NCBI GenBank assembly: GCA_003427395.1
Contig: BFEA01000398.1
Span: forward strand, 927,788-986,416
Length of the DNA stretch: 58,629 nucleotides
Origin: Chara braunii
Taxonomy: Eukaryota; Streptophyta; Charophyceae; Charales; Characeae
Reading direction: 5' to 3'
The translations under genes were made by a program, and so were the position numbers. A model generated the notes under the pieces. That model saw only the letters and a program-made list of their open reading frames with translations. It did not search any database and had not been told where the DNA came from. Shown here piece after piece: positions 23,113 to 33,489 of this stretch. Within the stretch, counting starts at the first letter, position 1; each line of letters starts with the position of its first letter.

Positions 23113-23449
23113 AGGAATGAGTATACAAGTTCCGACCATAACCAACAGGAAAATAACTACTAGGTTCAAAGTAAGATCTGGCGCCCCAGAGAGGGGTGAA
23201 GAGGTAGCAGCAACAGTGATCCTTCTTCATGATGAACGCTGGTCCTTAGTTGCCAACAGAATTATGATAAAATGGCATGGTTAGTCACAAAATCAATGTT
23301 CAGGGACGCTGGACCCGATTTCCTGTAGGTGTTGCTCCCCACCAATAGATGGAGCCTCCTCGACAGTGCTAGCGGCGTCTGCTCTTACCATCACTCCTAG
23401 CACCTGCTCGAGTTNTTNNTTNTAAAAAAAAAAAAAAAAAAAAAAAAAA
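23113..23449 (+). other. LINE C 3' region and poly(A)
   Basis: Non-coding. Contains GGGGTGAAGAGG near 23,195 and GGGACGCTGGACCC near 23,304. Both recur, in the opposite order, at 30,208-30,310, so they belong to a dispersed repeat. It ends in an A-tract at 23,424-23,449 preceded by four unresolved bases (23,415-23,422). Confidence 0.6.
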
Positions 23450-23681
23450 GGGAAAGGGAGGGAACGGTTCTGGGAAGTCTGAGGGAGGGCGCAATGAGAG
23501 TGTGGGCTCTATGTTAGTCCAGTCTTTGAAAGTAAGACGGTAATCTCTCATGTCTTCCAAATCCCTCTGTTCCTCTCCCCTATCTCCACTCCATTTTACT
23601 CTTGCTATCCATCCCTCTCTCTCCCCTCCTATCCAATATGAGCAAAAGACTGAAATTTGTCTCCTGACATCTCCGATTTGC

Positions 23682-24120
23682 CTAAAGCGGTCTAGCTGTG
23701 CTTTTGTTTCTAACCATCTTTGTGTGAGTTTCGCTTGCACCTGCTGTTGGATCTATTATGTGATTTCTGACCCTTCTACTCTCACCTTTTCCATGGCTAA
23801 GGTGCATCTTTGTCACCAAAGTGCCCATAACACTGCTCTCCTTCCAAGTTTGTACATATTTTCTACGAAGGTCGTGGTTGCTAGTAGCGGCGGCCAATGG
23901 CCAGCCAATATTGTTTGCTAGGACAACGACCAGGGGATTTCCACTTCCATTTTCCTCCATATGCGGTCCCACCATCTCCATGTGAATTGGGCGATCGGAC
24001 ATTGCATGAAGATGTGTTCAATAGTCTCCACCTTTTTGTGGAAGGGGAAAAAACTCCCAACACCTCTGACACCATGGAAGTAGCAGACCTCTTTGTTCTA
24101 AATTAGTGCGATCAGTCAGC
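23682..24120 (-). pseudogene. LINE B zinc-binding C-terminal domain (zf-RVT type)
   Basis: Across two minus-strand frames the segment reads as a CX2C pair, then THIF/IEHIF-like His and a final CP, followed by W-rich sequence (WRWWDRIWRKME). This is the zf-RVT region found downstream of RT in plant LINEs. The frame is broken between the CX2C and His parts. Confidence 0.65.
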
Positions 24121-24206
24121 CAATAGTTGGTTGGTAGGCAGCGATGAGCAATTTGCCACTCCAGGGAGGTGATCTTCATGGGTTTATATTTTTGTTCTTT
24201 GAACCA

Positions 24207-25552
24207 TCAGATTGGAGTCAGAAGAGAGCGATCCACATTTAAGTGTTTGGCCCATCGGTCGTTGATTGTGTCTCTCAAACACCTTTTAGGTCTGAGCATT
24301 TTATAGGCCAATTTAATTGATAACTGATATAGACTGGTGTGGCCCAGGACACCCTTCCTCTGAGGGAGCTTCCAAGTCCATTCGGTTTGGTCTAGTGCCA
24401 GGTCCTGGATTGGTTTGGAAGGCTGGAACACCAGCTTCTGCCCCTTCTCTTCTATCACTCTCACAAGGTACATGAATGATCTCTCTTTCCATTCAAAGGG
24501 GGTTTTGTTTCCTTGAAGGGTGCCTGTTCTGGTGATGGCATAATATTCGACCAGGACAGTTTCGGGGGAGACCATGTGTACCTGGCCCATCCTTAATGGG
24601 GTCTCCATACTCGCCACCCAGTCCCCTTCCTTCAAGGTGGGGCCTTGTTTTAAAATTCGGTACCATGTCAGTGGGATGGTTTCAATCAGGTTGTCAAAAG
24701 TTCCTCTATGTGGTGGCAGTACCGCAAAGTTCCTCTCAATTGGTCTCCTGTTTTCCAGTCCCGTCTGTCTTTGTCCCATAGGTTTTCCACCCTGAGCACC
24801 CCTCTTTTTACCCAACTTTGCCAGGGCGTGGATGAGCTTATCAGTATGCAACCTTTTGAGTCTGTCACCCACCGATTTCCAAAAATGGGTTGGCGGTAGA
24901 CTTCCTCCCATCGGTCGGGGAGAGCTTTGTCAGGGAGCGGCAATTTGCGCCAGGTTTATAGCAGAGATGCCATTGTCTGACCGCCCTCCAACCCTTCCCT
25001 TCCTTGGGGGAGTTTACGTGGGATTGACCAGAATCGGTCTTCTAACCATATCAGGGGGTGAGTCATTTGGGGGGGTTCCGGGGCCAGTCGGGCCAAGTGT
25101 TCTAAGACTAATACGCACCATGGATTCTGGGGAGTGAAAATGATATTTTTAATCCATTTTAGTCGTAGTGCTTGTACTTGTGTGGTTGGGTCGATTATTC
25201 CCAGACCTCCCCTCCTCTTGGGTTGGATTATCGAGTCCCACGCTACTCGGCTTATTACGTTGCTCTGCTCGTCGTCTCCTCTCCATAGAAAAACCGCTGC
25301 CTTTTTCCTTAGGTTCCTCATGGCTGTTTTGCTCAAGGTCCATAGCAGTGACTTATACCATAATGATGCAAAGATAACATTGTTGATTACTAGGGCGCGA
25401 CCGAACAGGGATGTGTGCCTGTTTCTCCAGTTATTCAGCTTTTGTTGAGCCGGGGTACTGATCCAATCATCATTTGTTGGCAGGGTTCCTCTGTGGTCAT
25501 TGTTACCCCTAGGATTCTTACTGGGTCGTCTAATGGCATCCATGCAGTACAC
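24207..25552 (-). pseudogene. LINE B RT thumb and connector region
   Basis: Two open stretches (25,552-24,956 and 24,943/24,911-24,207) continue from each other with a shift near 24,940. Motifs: IRRPSKNPRGN, QQKLNNWRNRHTSLFGRALV, AVFLWRGDDEQSNVISRVAWDSI, GGLGIIDPTTQVQALRLKWIK, then PDRWEEVYRQPIFGNRWVTDSKG. This is the conserved post-RT part of plant L1 ORF2. It closely parallels 26,314-27,555 of element A. Confidence 0.85.
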
Positions 25553-25881
25553 GGTGACTCCGGAGGGCGACCGACCCCCTTGGTAGTGAATCCATCATCC
25601 CTGTGTTTTGCTCCCCGAGTTGACTGTCATGTCAGAGACCTTAGCGAACTTTTCCATCATCAGTTGAATTTCCTCGCCTCTGCCAGGATTGTGAGATCGT
25701 CTGCAAAAAGGGAGCAAACTGGGATTACGTCCTCCGAGATGTGTGTGACTCGAATTCTGGTAATATTTTTGTTCGCTCGAAGGTTGGCAGTTAGCACTTC
25801 CATAATGACAAAAAAGAGGAAGGGGGCGATTGGGTCCCCTTGGCGGACCGACCGTTCCGGGCGTTTTTTTGAAGATAAGAA

Positions 25882-26300
25882 TTAGATTTTTTCTTTGGTT
25901 TTCCCCCATTGTCCTGTAATAACTGTTTGTATTTGCAGTTTGATAGATTCTGTAAATTCTGGTCCTTCCAGCTTAGCTCCTTCCATTTCTAGAGTACATC
26001 GTCTTCTCCAAAGGGCCCATATAATGACCCTTTTCCATGTGGTAAATAAGTTTTTGGAGAAGTCATCAAGTTGTTCCTGAGACCATGTCTCACATAATAT
26101 GGCCCTCCAATCCCAAGGCCAGTTCACTGAGGGATTTAGGGATCTCCAGATCCTTTCCCACCATCTCCATAGCCATACCGCTCCTGGGCATTGAAGAAAT
26201 ATATGCTCGATGGTTTTAGGAATGCTTCTTGACGAGAAAACTGTTGAGCATGATTTACACCAAGGAAGTGCAATGCCTCTCTCTTCTAACTCTGTCTTCT
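25882..26300 (-). pseudogene. LINE A zinc-binding C-terminus (zf-RVT type)
   Basis: The minus strand reads WCKSCSTVFSSRSIPKTIEHIF then LQCPGAVWLWRWWERIW across a short interval: a CX2C pair, His and Cys, as in zf-RVT domains. It continues as NWPWDWRAILCETWSQEQL and KRVIIWALWRRRCTLEMEG to the stop after GKTKEKI. The A-tail follows. Confidence 0.75.
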
Positions 26301-26313
26301 AACGTTGTCCTGT

Positions 26314-27555
26314 CTATGATCCAATCATTAGTGGGAGACATCGGTGGTCAATCTGCCATTGCAACGAAGCTACTTTTGTGGGTTTACATTTTATGGTTTT
26401 GAACCATTTAATCTTTCTTAGTGTTTCCTTGCTTATATTTAAATGTTTCATCCATCTAGCTTTCACCTTCTCCTTCAATTCAGTTCTTGGTCTCAGTAGA
26501 CGGTAGGTAGATTTTACTGACAGTGTATGAAGAGATCGGGTGCAGGCTCTTTGTTTTCCAAATGGAACTGTCCATACCCATGAAAGAGGGTTAAGTGCTA
26601 ATTTATTTATTGCACATGCTGGCTTGAAAGTTAGCCAATGTTCCTTGCACTTCAATACTCTGATTCTAAACACTTGCTCAGACTGAACCCAAATGGTTTT
26701 ATTTGTTTGACTTTCCTTTAGCCAATTGTTATGACCGGTAGTAAATAGGGAAAGAAGAACGAAATTGTCATCATTTACTGTTACCACATTACCTACATGT
26801 AATGGGTCTCCCTGGATTCCTATCCAGTCACTCTCTTTGAGCGGAGGGTCTTTCATAAAGATCGTGAGTCATTCAACGAGGATAGATTTAACAATTTTTT
26901 CTAGTGCTCTTGCAGATCCTCTACAATAACGTAAGGAAGGCGAGAGGTCCGAGAAAGAGTACCAAACTCTAAATTCTGGATTCCAGATGTCACCTATCAT
27001 GAGGATACCATTTTTAATCAAACCCTTCCATGGGGATTCTAAACAGTGCAGCGTCCTACCTTGAGAGTCAGTGATCCACCTGTTGTTAAAAAGTGATTGT
27101 TGACAAACCTCTTCCCATCGATTGGATGAAATCTTGTCCAGTAAAGGTAACTTGCGCCAAATCTTAAGAAGTTGTGGCCATAATGAATCGTTTTTTGTAT
27201 CCCTTCGTGTAGTCTGACGGCGTGTTTCTGGTATCTGGCCTGAGGGTTGTGCTCTACCTCTGGGAATAAACCAATTACGGTTTTTCATCCAAAGAAATGG
27301 ATTTGTCCCTTCTGGGACCTCCGGGGTTAGACGCATTAGTTGTTGTTCTGCAAGAGCAATCCACGGGGTTTGTGGGAGAAAAATGAGCCGTTTGATCCAC
27401 TGAATGACAAGTGTCATGGCTTGGGAGGCAGGGTCTAGAATTCCTAGCCCTCCTTTTGTCTTTGGTTGGATTACCGCATGCCAGGCTACCCTACTAATGA
27501 CGTTCTTATGATCGTGGTTACCTCTCCATAGAAAAACTGTTATTTGTTTTTGCAA
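26314..27555 (-). pseudogene. LINE A RT thumb and connector
   Basis: Two frames, 27,555-26,869 and 26,856-26,314, continue each other with a break near 26,860. Motifs: ITVFLWRGNHDHKNVISRVAWHAV, GGLGILDPASQAM, WEEVCQQSLFNNRWITDSQG, KSTYRLLRPRTELKEKVKAR, HLNISKETLRKIKWFKTIK. It parallels LINE B at high similarity. Confidence 0.85.
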
Positions 27556-27783
27556 GGGTTTCAGAGCAGATTTGTCTAGAGGTCAAATCGCCGACCTATA
27601 CCAAAGTGAAGCTAGGATCACATTGTTTATAACCAGCGATCGTCCAATGAGGGAGGTCTACTTATCCTTCCATAATTTCATTTTAGCTAGAGCCGATTTG
27701 AAGATTCATTCATTATTCATTGATGGTTTTCCTTCAGTAGACAAGGAAATGCCCGATACTCTGATGGGATGTGAGGGGGGCAT

Positions 27784-28550
27784 TCAATTAATGTTTGGTT
27801 GTTCTGGAGGTCTTACACCTTGATGGTGTATCCACCATCCTTGTGTTTTGGTTCCCCAATTTATCTTCATATTTGACAGGGAGCAAAACTTGTCCATCAG
27901 CCTTTGGATTTCCATTAAGTTTTCTCGAGAGGCTTCCACCATTAGAGAAAGATCGTCTGCAAACAAGGAGCATATTTGGAGGGCTTCTTTAGGTATATAG
28001 TTAATATCAATGCGTTTGATATCCTTATTGCATCGTAGATTTGCTGCTAGGGCCTTCATGATGATGACGAACAGGAATGGGGCGATGGGGTCACCCTGTC
28101 TCACTGAGCGTTCTAATTCAATGGGGGAAGCCAAATTTTCATTCACCATTACACGAGTTATGACATTTGCATGTAGAATTTTTATCCATCTTCTGAAACT
28201 GGGACCAAAATTAAACTTTTTTAGACATTTGTCTAAGAAGTGTCAGTCTACATGGTCATAAGCTTTTTCAAAATCAATGAAGATGAAGGTTGCATTATGC
28301 TTTGGTTGTCTAGAGAGTTTGACTAGTTCATTTACCTGTAGGATGTTGTCTTGGATGTTTCTTCAATGAACCCTGTCTGTGTGGGGTGTATGATGTCCAT
28401 CATGACTTTCATGAGTCGATTCGTAAGTGTTTTTGCCACCAATTTGTAGACTACTGTGAGTAGGATGATTGACCTATAGTTACATATGTTTGTTTTATCT
28501 CCTTTTTTGTATAATAAGGTCAACACCCCTTGGCCTACTATTTCTCCCAT
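27784..28550 (-). pseudogene. LINE A reverse transcriptase catalytic core
   Basis: Minus-strand frames hold VLTLLYKKGDKTNICNYRSIIL (RT block 1-2), HPTQTGFIEE, then after a shift MVNENLASPIELERSVRQGDPIAPFLF and the active site LFADDLSLMVEAS. FADD replaces the common YADD, as in other plant LINEs. Between the parts, near 28,260-28,340, the DFEKAYD-like segment can be read in another frame. The domain copied element RNA at the nicked target. Frame breaks inactivate it. Confidence 0.85.
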
Positions 28551-28597
28551 TTGGCCTGATACCTATACTGCTTGATAGTAGTCCATAAGATTCTGAG

Positions 28598-29249
28598 CTA
28601 GGTAGTCCCACATGAATTCCCAAAATTATTTTGGAAGGTCGTCAATCCTAGAGTTTTTTCCTCCTCCATCATTATGAGGGCTGTTCTGATTTCTTTCTTC
28701 GTTAGCGGTCTGTCAATCTTTTCTTTTTGATCGTCTGATATAGATTTTGTCAATGGTTTAAGAAAGTCTTCTATCTCTTTTATTCTTTGATCTTGGGGTT
28801 GGTGATTGCATTCTGATGTGAAGAGAGTTTTGTAGTAGTCTCTTGCTATTTTTGTACATGTTGTTGTAGATGTCTCTAGAGAGTATTGGTCTCCTTTGGG
28901 ATCTGAGAGAACTTCAATAATAGATCGTCCAACTTTGATTTTTGCCATAGCAAAAAAATCTGGCATCCATCACCCCTTCTGTATTGTAGCCTTTCATCTT
29001 TCCTCTGATTCTGATCCCTTGCCAGCGATGTCTCATATAATTCAGGATTTTAGATTCTAGTTCATTTATTTTTTGAGTGATCTCGTTTTGATTGTTTCCT
29101 TGTACCATGTCTACTTCTTGTTGTTTCAGTTGTTTCAGCTGTTGTTGTAGATTTATTTCCTGTACGTGACACTGCTGGGCAAACAGTTTAGAATATTCAT
29201 TGCTTTTACGGTCCAAAAACCTTCTGTTTTCTCCAGAATGACCATACAT
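28598..29249 (-). pseudogene. LINE A ORF2 linker and RT N-terminus
   Basis: Frames 29,249-28,914 and 28,966-28,598. The first contains QLKQLKQQEVDMVQGNNQNEIT (coiled coil) and LNYMRHRWQGIRIRGKMKGY, then MDARFF. The second contains AMAKIKVGRSIIEVLSDPKGDQ, IARDYYKTLFTSECN and ALIMMEEEKTLGLTTFQ. The first provides the empty-site version of the linker that is interrupted by the hAT-like element in LINE C. Confidence 0.8.
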
Positions 29250-29385
29250 CTTGTAGATATACTTTAAACTGATTAATGTTGAAGAGCGAAGTGTTAAGTT
29301 TATAGAAACGTCGGCCTTGATCCGGCTTTTTCCTGAATGAGAGTAAGGCTACGTTCATAGCGTGATCAAGGTCAGGAAAAACACT

Positions 29386-30078
29386 CTATGGGAAGATTTT
29401 TGTTACTTGGAGCGCTCCTTCCAGCTCTTCTGACAAGAGGATTAAGTTTATTCGGGACTTCGAGGCTTTGGTAGTTTGAGACTTTCTGAAACAAGTATAG
29501 GTTCGTTTGGTAGGGTGAAGCCTTCTATATGCATCAAAAAGATTCATTGATTGACAAAGGCTTTTAATGATTTGTTCGTCAGTTTGTATATATACTGGGC
29601 AAGGAGAGGGAATGTGCCAACGATCCAGTTGCCTATTTGGGGCAGCATTGAAATCCCCAGCCATAATGATCGGTATACCAACCGGAAGGTGGTTTTTTAT
29701 TGAGTCAAAAAATCGTCGTCTCTCCCCTGTTTCATTTGGCGCATATACACACAGGATAGTGACTACCTCTATTTCCAACATAGCCAAAAGATAAACCCAT
29801 CTGCCTTCCTCTTTGTCTGCCCCCCAATTTAGCGGTTCAATCTTCGAATCGGGAGGTACCCAGATTGCCACTCCTGCACTTCCTGGTCTAGGAGCGTGGG
29901 CTCTGAAGGCTTGGTGGGACCAAATTTGTTTGTGTGTATGGTTGTGATCCGCATTATCCATCAGGAGTGTTGCTTGTATACAAACTGCATCCGGCCATTC
30001 TCTTCCTTCCACCCCCCTCAATTGTTCGTGTATGGCCTGACGTTTTCCATGGCTGAGATTCTCTCCTGATCTCAGCAA
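29386..30078 (-). pseudogene. LINE A endonuclease with altered catalytic residues
   Basis: About 230 codons align by eye with the LINE C endonuclease (RAHAPRPGSAGVAIWVPPDS, GDFNAAPN). The first N-terminal strand is missing and the frame starts without an ATG (TTG at 30,078). Two active-site motifs differ: the catalytic-Glu block reads VCIQATLL where LINE C has ICVQETHL, and SRINLIL replaces SRIDLIL. Both changes remove acidic residues, so nicking activity should be lost. The GDFNA block is kept. Confidence 0.85.
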
Positions 30079-30338
30079 CCCTTACTGCAACCCTCAGTCC
30101 AAACACCCATACATATAACAGCCAACACATGCAGAATTTGCAGAATTTATGAACCCGGGAGGATCCCCACTGGTGCCCCCCAGTGACCCCTCCCAGGCAG
30201 ACAATGGGACGCTGGACCCAGTTTCCAGCTAGCAGTTTGGCTCATCACGGCACAGAAGAAGAGAGGAACTAGGAAATAGTGATGTAACTGGCACCCGAGC
30301 AGGGTGAAGAGGTTCCCCCCCTCTTTCCCCCCCCCCCC
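30079..30338. other. Non-coding repeat between LINE A and gap
   Basis: Contains GGGACGCTGGACCCAG (30,208) and CTGGCACCCGAGCAGGGTGAAGAGG-like sequence (about 30,287). These match the 3' region of LINE C, where they occur in reverse order. A C-homopolymer runs into the gap. Confidence 0.5.
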
Positions 30339-30945
30339 NNNNNNNNNNNNNNNNNNNNNNNNNNNNNNNNNNNNNNNNNNNNNNNNNNNNNNNNNNNNNN
30401 NNNNNNNNNNNNNNNNNNNNNNNNNNNNNNNNNNNNNNNNNNNNNNNNNNNNNNNNNNNNNNNNNNNNNNNNNNNNNNNNNNNNNNNNNNNNNNNNNNNN
30501 NNNNNNNNNNNNNNNNNNNNNNNNNNNNNNNNNNNNNNNNNNNNNNNNNNNNNNNNNNNNNNNNNNNNNNNNNNNNNNNNNNNNNNNNNNNNNNNNNNNN
30601 NNNNNNNNNNNNNNNNNNNNNNNNNNNNNNNNNNNNNNNNNNNNNNNNNNNNNNNNNNNNNNNNNNNNNNNNNNNNNNNNNNNNNNNNNNNNNNNNNNNN
30701 NNNNNNNNNNNNNNNNNNNNNNNNNNNNNNNNNNNNNNNNNNNNNNNNNNNNNNNNNNNNNNNNNNNNNNNNNNNNNNNNNNNNNNNNNNNNNNNNNNNN
30801 NNNNNNNNNNNNNNNNNNNNNNNNNNNNNNNNNNNNNNNNNNNNNNNNNNNNNNNNNNNNNNNNNNNNNNNNNNNNNNNNNNNNNNNNNNNNNNNNNNNN
30901 NNNNNNNNNNNNNNNNNNNNNNNNNNNNNNNNNNNNNNNNNNNNN
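30339..30945. other. Assembly gap (607 N)
   Basis: Unresolved bases following a poly-C run. The sequence beyond is a SINE-like copy on the minus strand whose tail is lost in the gap. Confidence 0.99.
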
Positions 30946-31340
30946 AGCTATATTCTTCTCTCAATTTCACCTCACACTACCTACCTACCACTACTCCTAA
31001 TTGTAGGCATATGGGGAACCCCGTAGCAGCCAGAACCGTGTTCACGAGAGAACATGCGGGGGCTGCTCCCGACCTGAAGGTGGGCGATACCGGCTAGGGG
31101 ACAGCCGGTAGCATCACGGACCATGCCAACAGGACCAATCCCTGTGCCTCCCCTCAGGTCCCCTCCCCTATGAACATCAGCAGACTCTGCTAAATGCCAA
31201 TCGGGGGATCCAGCGGTCTATCTCTAGGTGGCGGGCGCCAAGCATGCCCAGGAAGGTACATGAGGCCAATGGGGATTGAACCCACGACCTCCTGAATGCC
31301 ACTTGCGAGCCTTACCAACTGAGTTAGGCCGCTGGATTAC
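30946..31340 (-). mobile_element. SINE-like element with tRNA-like head, tail in the gap
   Basis: Read on the minus strand from 31,336: a tRNA-like head (box A TAACTCAGTTGGTAAGG, box B GGTTCAATCCCC), a body of about 230 bases including ATGCTACCGGCTG and GCTGCTACGGGGTTCCCC, and a tail with GGAGTAGTGGTAGGTAGGTA and GAATATAGCT ending at the gap. A tRNA-derived head, unrelated body and conserved tail are the layout of a SINE, transcribed by RNA polymerase III and mobilised by a LINE. Body and tail recur at 15.0 kb and 31.5 kb. Confidence 0.7.
31264..31333 (-). promoter_or_regulatory. Internal Pol III promoter (A and B box) of the SINE-like element
   Basis: The minus strand carries TAACTCAGTTGGTAAGG (box A consensus TRGCNNAGYNGG, one mismatch) and, about 35 bases on, GGTTCAATCC (box B consensus GGTTCRANTCC). 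Spacing and order fit a tRNA-derived type 2 Pol III promoter. The fold is too imperfect for a working tRNA. Confidence 0.65.
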
Positions 31341-31454
31341 GTTATAAAAAATAAGGAAAAAAGCTGTTTCTAGCTTTTTTTTCAGTTTTTTTTATTTGTT
31401 GTTTCGAATTTATTAATGTCGACATGGCGTCACACCGTTGAGTTTCCTAAACTC

Positions 31455-31640
31455 AACAGCCGTAGGTGGGACCAGACCCCTGGACCCTCTCAAACTATGA
31501 TCTGATGTAAAAAAAAAAAAAAAAAAAAAAAAAGAGAGAGAGAGAAGAATATGCTTGCAGGGGTGCCCCTGTATAGGCTTAGGAGTAGTGGTAGGTAGAT
31601 AGTGAAAGGTGAAATTGAGAGAAGAATATAGCTTAGTAAA
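31455..31640 (+). mobile_element. SINE-like tail copy, opposite orientation
   Basis: GTAGGTGGGACCAGACCC (as at 14.9 kb), an A-tract with GA repeats, then GGAGTAGTGGTAGGTAGATA to GAATATAGCT at 31,585-31,634. The last part is the inverted counterpart of 30,946-31,010, so the two copies face outward. The head is not present. Confidence 0.6.
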
Positions 31641-32165
31641 AAGCAAAAAAGGAGTAAAAAGGAAAAAAATTAAAGCTGGCCAGGACTGTCTGGTTTGTTT
31701 TTCTTTTTCTTTTCACTCTTCTGAGTTCACTGGGATCCCAATTGAGGTCTGTAGGTCAATAGTTCATGGTTACACCACCAACTGAACCCCATTGGTTGGG
31801 ACTGTCTCTTTTGATTTCTTTTCGGATGCTGTGTGGTGAGGTCCCAAGTCGTACAAATAGGCTCGGCTAGTTGCGCATCTCTTTAGATGGCCACGCGGCA
31901 GTGCAGGGGAGGAGTGGAGGATCCCGACAACAGGCCTCCAGCTACACCACGTACGGTACCTTGAGATCAGCAACGCGGACGTGGGAGCTCCATGACTGAC
32001 AAAGGCGTAGGGAGCCTGCTGATAGACAATTGAAACGGGAGTTGAATTTACGACTGACACGTGGCACACTAAGCTGCAGAGCTCCTATTGGCCGACACGT
32101 GTACGGATCAGCCGACGATTGTCCCTCAACCCCGCATTAACGACCGACCACTCACGGGCGCGTTG

Positions 32166-32168
<3 letters not shown>

Positions 32169-32250
<82 letters not shown>
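32169..32250. repeat. (GA)n microsatellite
   Basis: About 41 GA units without interruption. It has no coding significance. Confidence 0.95.
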
Positions 32251-32254
<4 letters not shown>

Positions 32255-32562
32255 CTCTTGGGCCTCCATTGCGCGCTCTGTATTGCTTGATGGCGTTGCA
32301 AATTGTGGAATGCTTCAACGCTCTTCGATATTTGATCGCTTGATCGCGCCGCTGTTTGGCATACGCGTCTTTCCCGCGCTACCGTGTTGAATACGCATGT
32401 ATTTGTTCATCACTCCACTCTCGGTTTCTCTGTGTCTCAGACGTCCTACTGGTTGGATGACGGTCTTGCTAGTGCATAATCTGCTGCGATCAGCATATAT
32501 TACGGCATCTTATCAGCGATCTGAGATGTAACCCCTTGTGAGTTGTGATTGGCGCCAGTTCC

Positions 32563-32588
32563 TTTTTGTTGTTGTTGTTGTTGTTGTG

Positions 32589-32620
<32 letters not shown>

Positions 32621-32656
32621 CGTGTGCGTGTGTGTGTGTGTGTGCGTGTGTGTGTG

Positions 32657-32690
<34 letters not shown>
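32563..32690. repeat. (TTG)n then (TG)n microsatellite
   Basis: Eight TTG units followed by about 50 TG units with occasional C, T or A substitutions. The Cys-Val and Thr-His frames are artefacts. Confidence 0.95.
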
Positions 32691-32691
<1 letters not shown>

Positions 32692-32878
32692 CTGGAGAGC
32701 ATGTCCGGACGAAGGCTGAGCACGCACCTGCTGATATTATAGGCTTCCCGTTTTCCGATCTACTGTCTGAATTGATATGTTGACTCATCCCTGTGGGCAG
32801 GCTGCTAAGCAGGGAAGGCTTTATTTATACTGTTCGGCGTGAGAATAATTTTCCCACCTTTTTGTAAGTTACCGGGGG

Positions 32879-32886
<8 letters not shown>

Positions 32887-32934
<48 letters not shown>
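32887..32934. repeat. (GA)n microsatellite
   Basis: Twenty-four GA units, uninterrupted. Confidence 0.95.
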
Positions 32935-32940
<6 letters not shown>

Positions 32941-32967
32941 CCGTGCGCCTTTGAAAAGCTCAGCGTG

Positions 32968-33092
32968 TAATCTTTCCTCAGCGTCGATCCATCGTCTATG
33001 TTTCATCTGACCCACAAGTGTCATCTTTCCTCGCCGTCGATCCATCGTCTATGTTTCATCTGACCCACAAGTGTCATCTTTCCTCGCCGTAG
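32968..33092. repeat. Tandem ~52-bp repeat upstream of the LCAT-like exon
   Basis: TCTTTCCTCRGCGTCGATCC, ATCGTCTATGTTTCATCTGA and CCCACAAGTGTCA repeat nearly twice, with a third partial start at about 33,076. The copies are almost identical. They lie about 750 bases before the ATG of the LCAT-like gene, possibly in its promoter or 5' UTR. Confidence 0.85.
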
Positions 33093-33489
33093 ATAGGGTC
33101 TCCCTGCCTTTGCCGCGTTTGCCAGTAGTTTTGTGTATATTAGAGATCAGACGCCAACAAAGAGACCTTGGGAGTGACTCGTCATGATTCATTCTAAATC
33201 GGGAGCCCCGCTGCGTTTTCTCCCTCCCTCCTCCTCTCTCCCTATCTCTCCGTCGCTGTGCTTGTCCGATCGACAGGAAACCAGCATATACACACCCGAC
33301 GTGACAACAGAGCACCGGCCTGTGTAACATCACGAGGCCAGGGCGCGTATTTTAGGGCATACTCAGTACGTCTTTCGTCGGTGAATCTCCCTCGAGTAAT
33401 GACCAGATTCAGTCAAAGTACGTAATTCCCACATGAGTTTGCCATGAGTCAGTGCCCTCCACAGCTGCCCGTTGTCATCTGAAGGTCTA

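Larger units (their letters stand above)
16000..23449 (+). mobile_element. LINE C, long L1-type non-LTR retrotransposon
   Basis: In order on the + strand: a 5' region with two related units around CTTTCGTC...TTCCCATCCACCTTC (16,060-16,240), ORF1 (16,483-19,633), ORF2 endonuclease (20,490-21,452), a coiled-coil linker split by a hAT-like insertion, partial RT (22,254-22,850), the ORF2 C-terminus (to 23,112), a 3' region and a 26-base A-tract at 23,424-23,449. The order and tail fit an almost full-length plant L1 element. The RT core from the GAF block through the FADD active site is deleted, so it cannot move on its own. The 5' boundary at 16,000 is approximate. Confidence 0.85.
23450..25868 (-). 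mobile_element. LINE B, 5'-truncated non-LTR retrotransposon
   Basis: Read on the minus strand from 25,868: RT core starting at a SVRQGDPIAPFLF-like block, FADDLTILAEAR (active-site FADD) near 25,700, LNNWRNRHTSLFGRALVINN, KKAAVFLWRGDDEQSNVISRV, KRRGGLGIIDP, the WEEVYRQPIFGNRWVTDS region, and a zinc-binding segment (CQRC, IEHIF, CP) near 24,000. It ends at PSDFPEPFPP beside the poly(A) of LINE C. Multiple frameshifts make it inactive. 5' truncation is the usual outcome of target-primed reverse transcription. Confidence 0.85.
25869..30078 (-). mobile_element. LINE A, ORF2 of a non-LTR retrotransposon with short A-tail
   Basis: On the minus strand from 30,078: endonuclease, linker, complete RT order (SLLYKKGD-like block, SVRQGDPIAPFLF, FADDLSLM), connector, zinc-binding domain and a stop, followed by CTAATTCTTATCTTC and seven A at 25,869-25,875. 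The junction with LINE B follows at once. ORF1 is absent: either the copy is 5'-truncated or ORF1 lay beyond 30,080 and was lost. At least six frame breaks separate the pieces. The linker matches LINE C, so A and C are one family. Confidence 0.9.

Noticed and set aside
30269-31026. Long frames across 30.3-30.9 kb
   Set aside because: Same reason: 607 unresolved bases.
31264-31333. A functional tRNA gene on the minus strand
   Set aside because: A and B boxes are present but acceptor and anticodon stems do not fold well; it heads a dispersed repeat.
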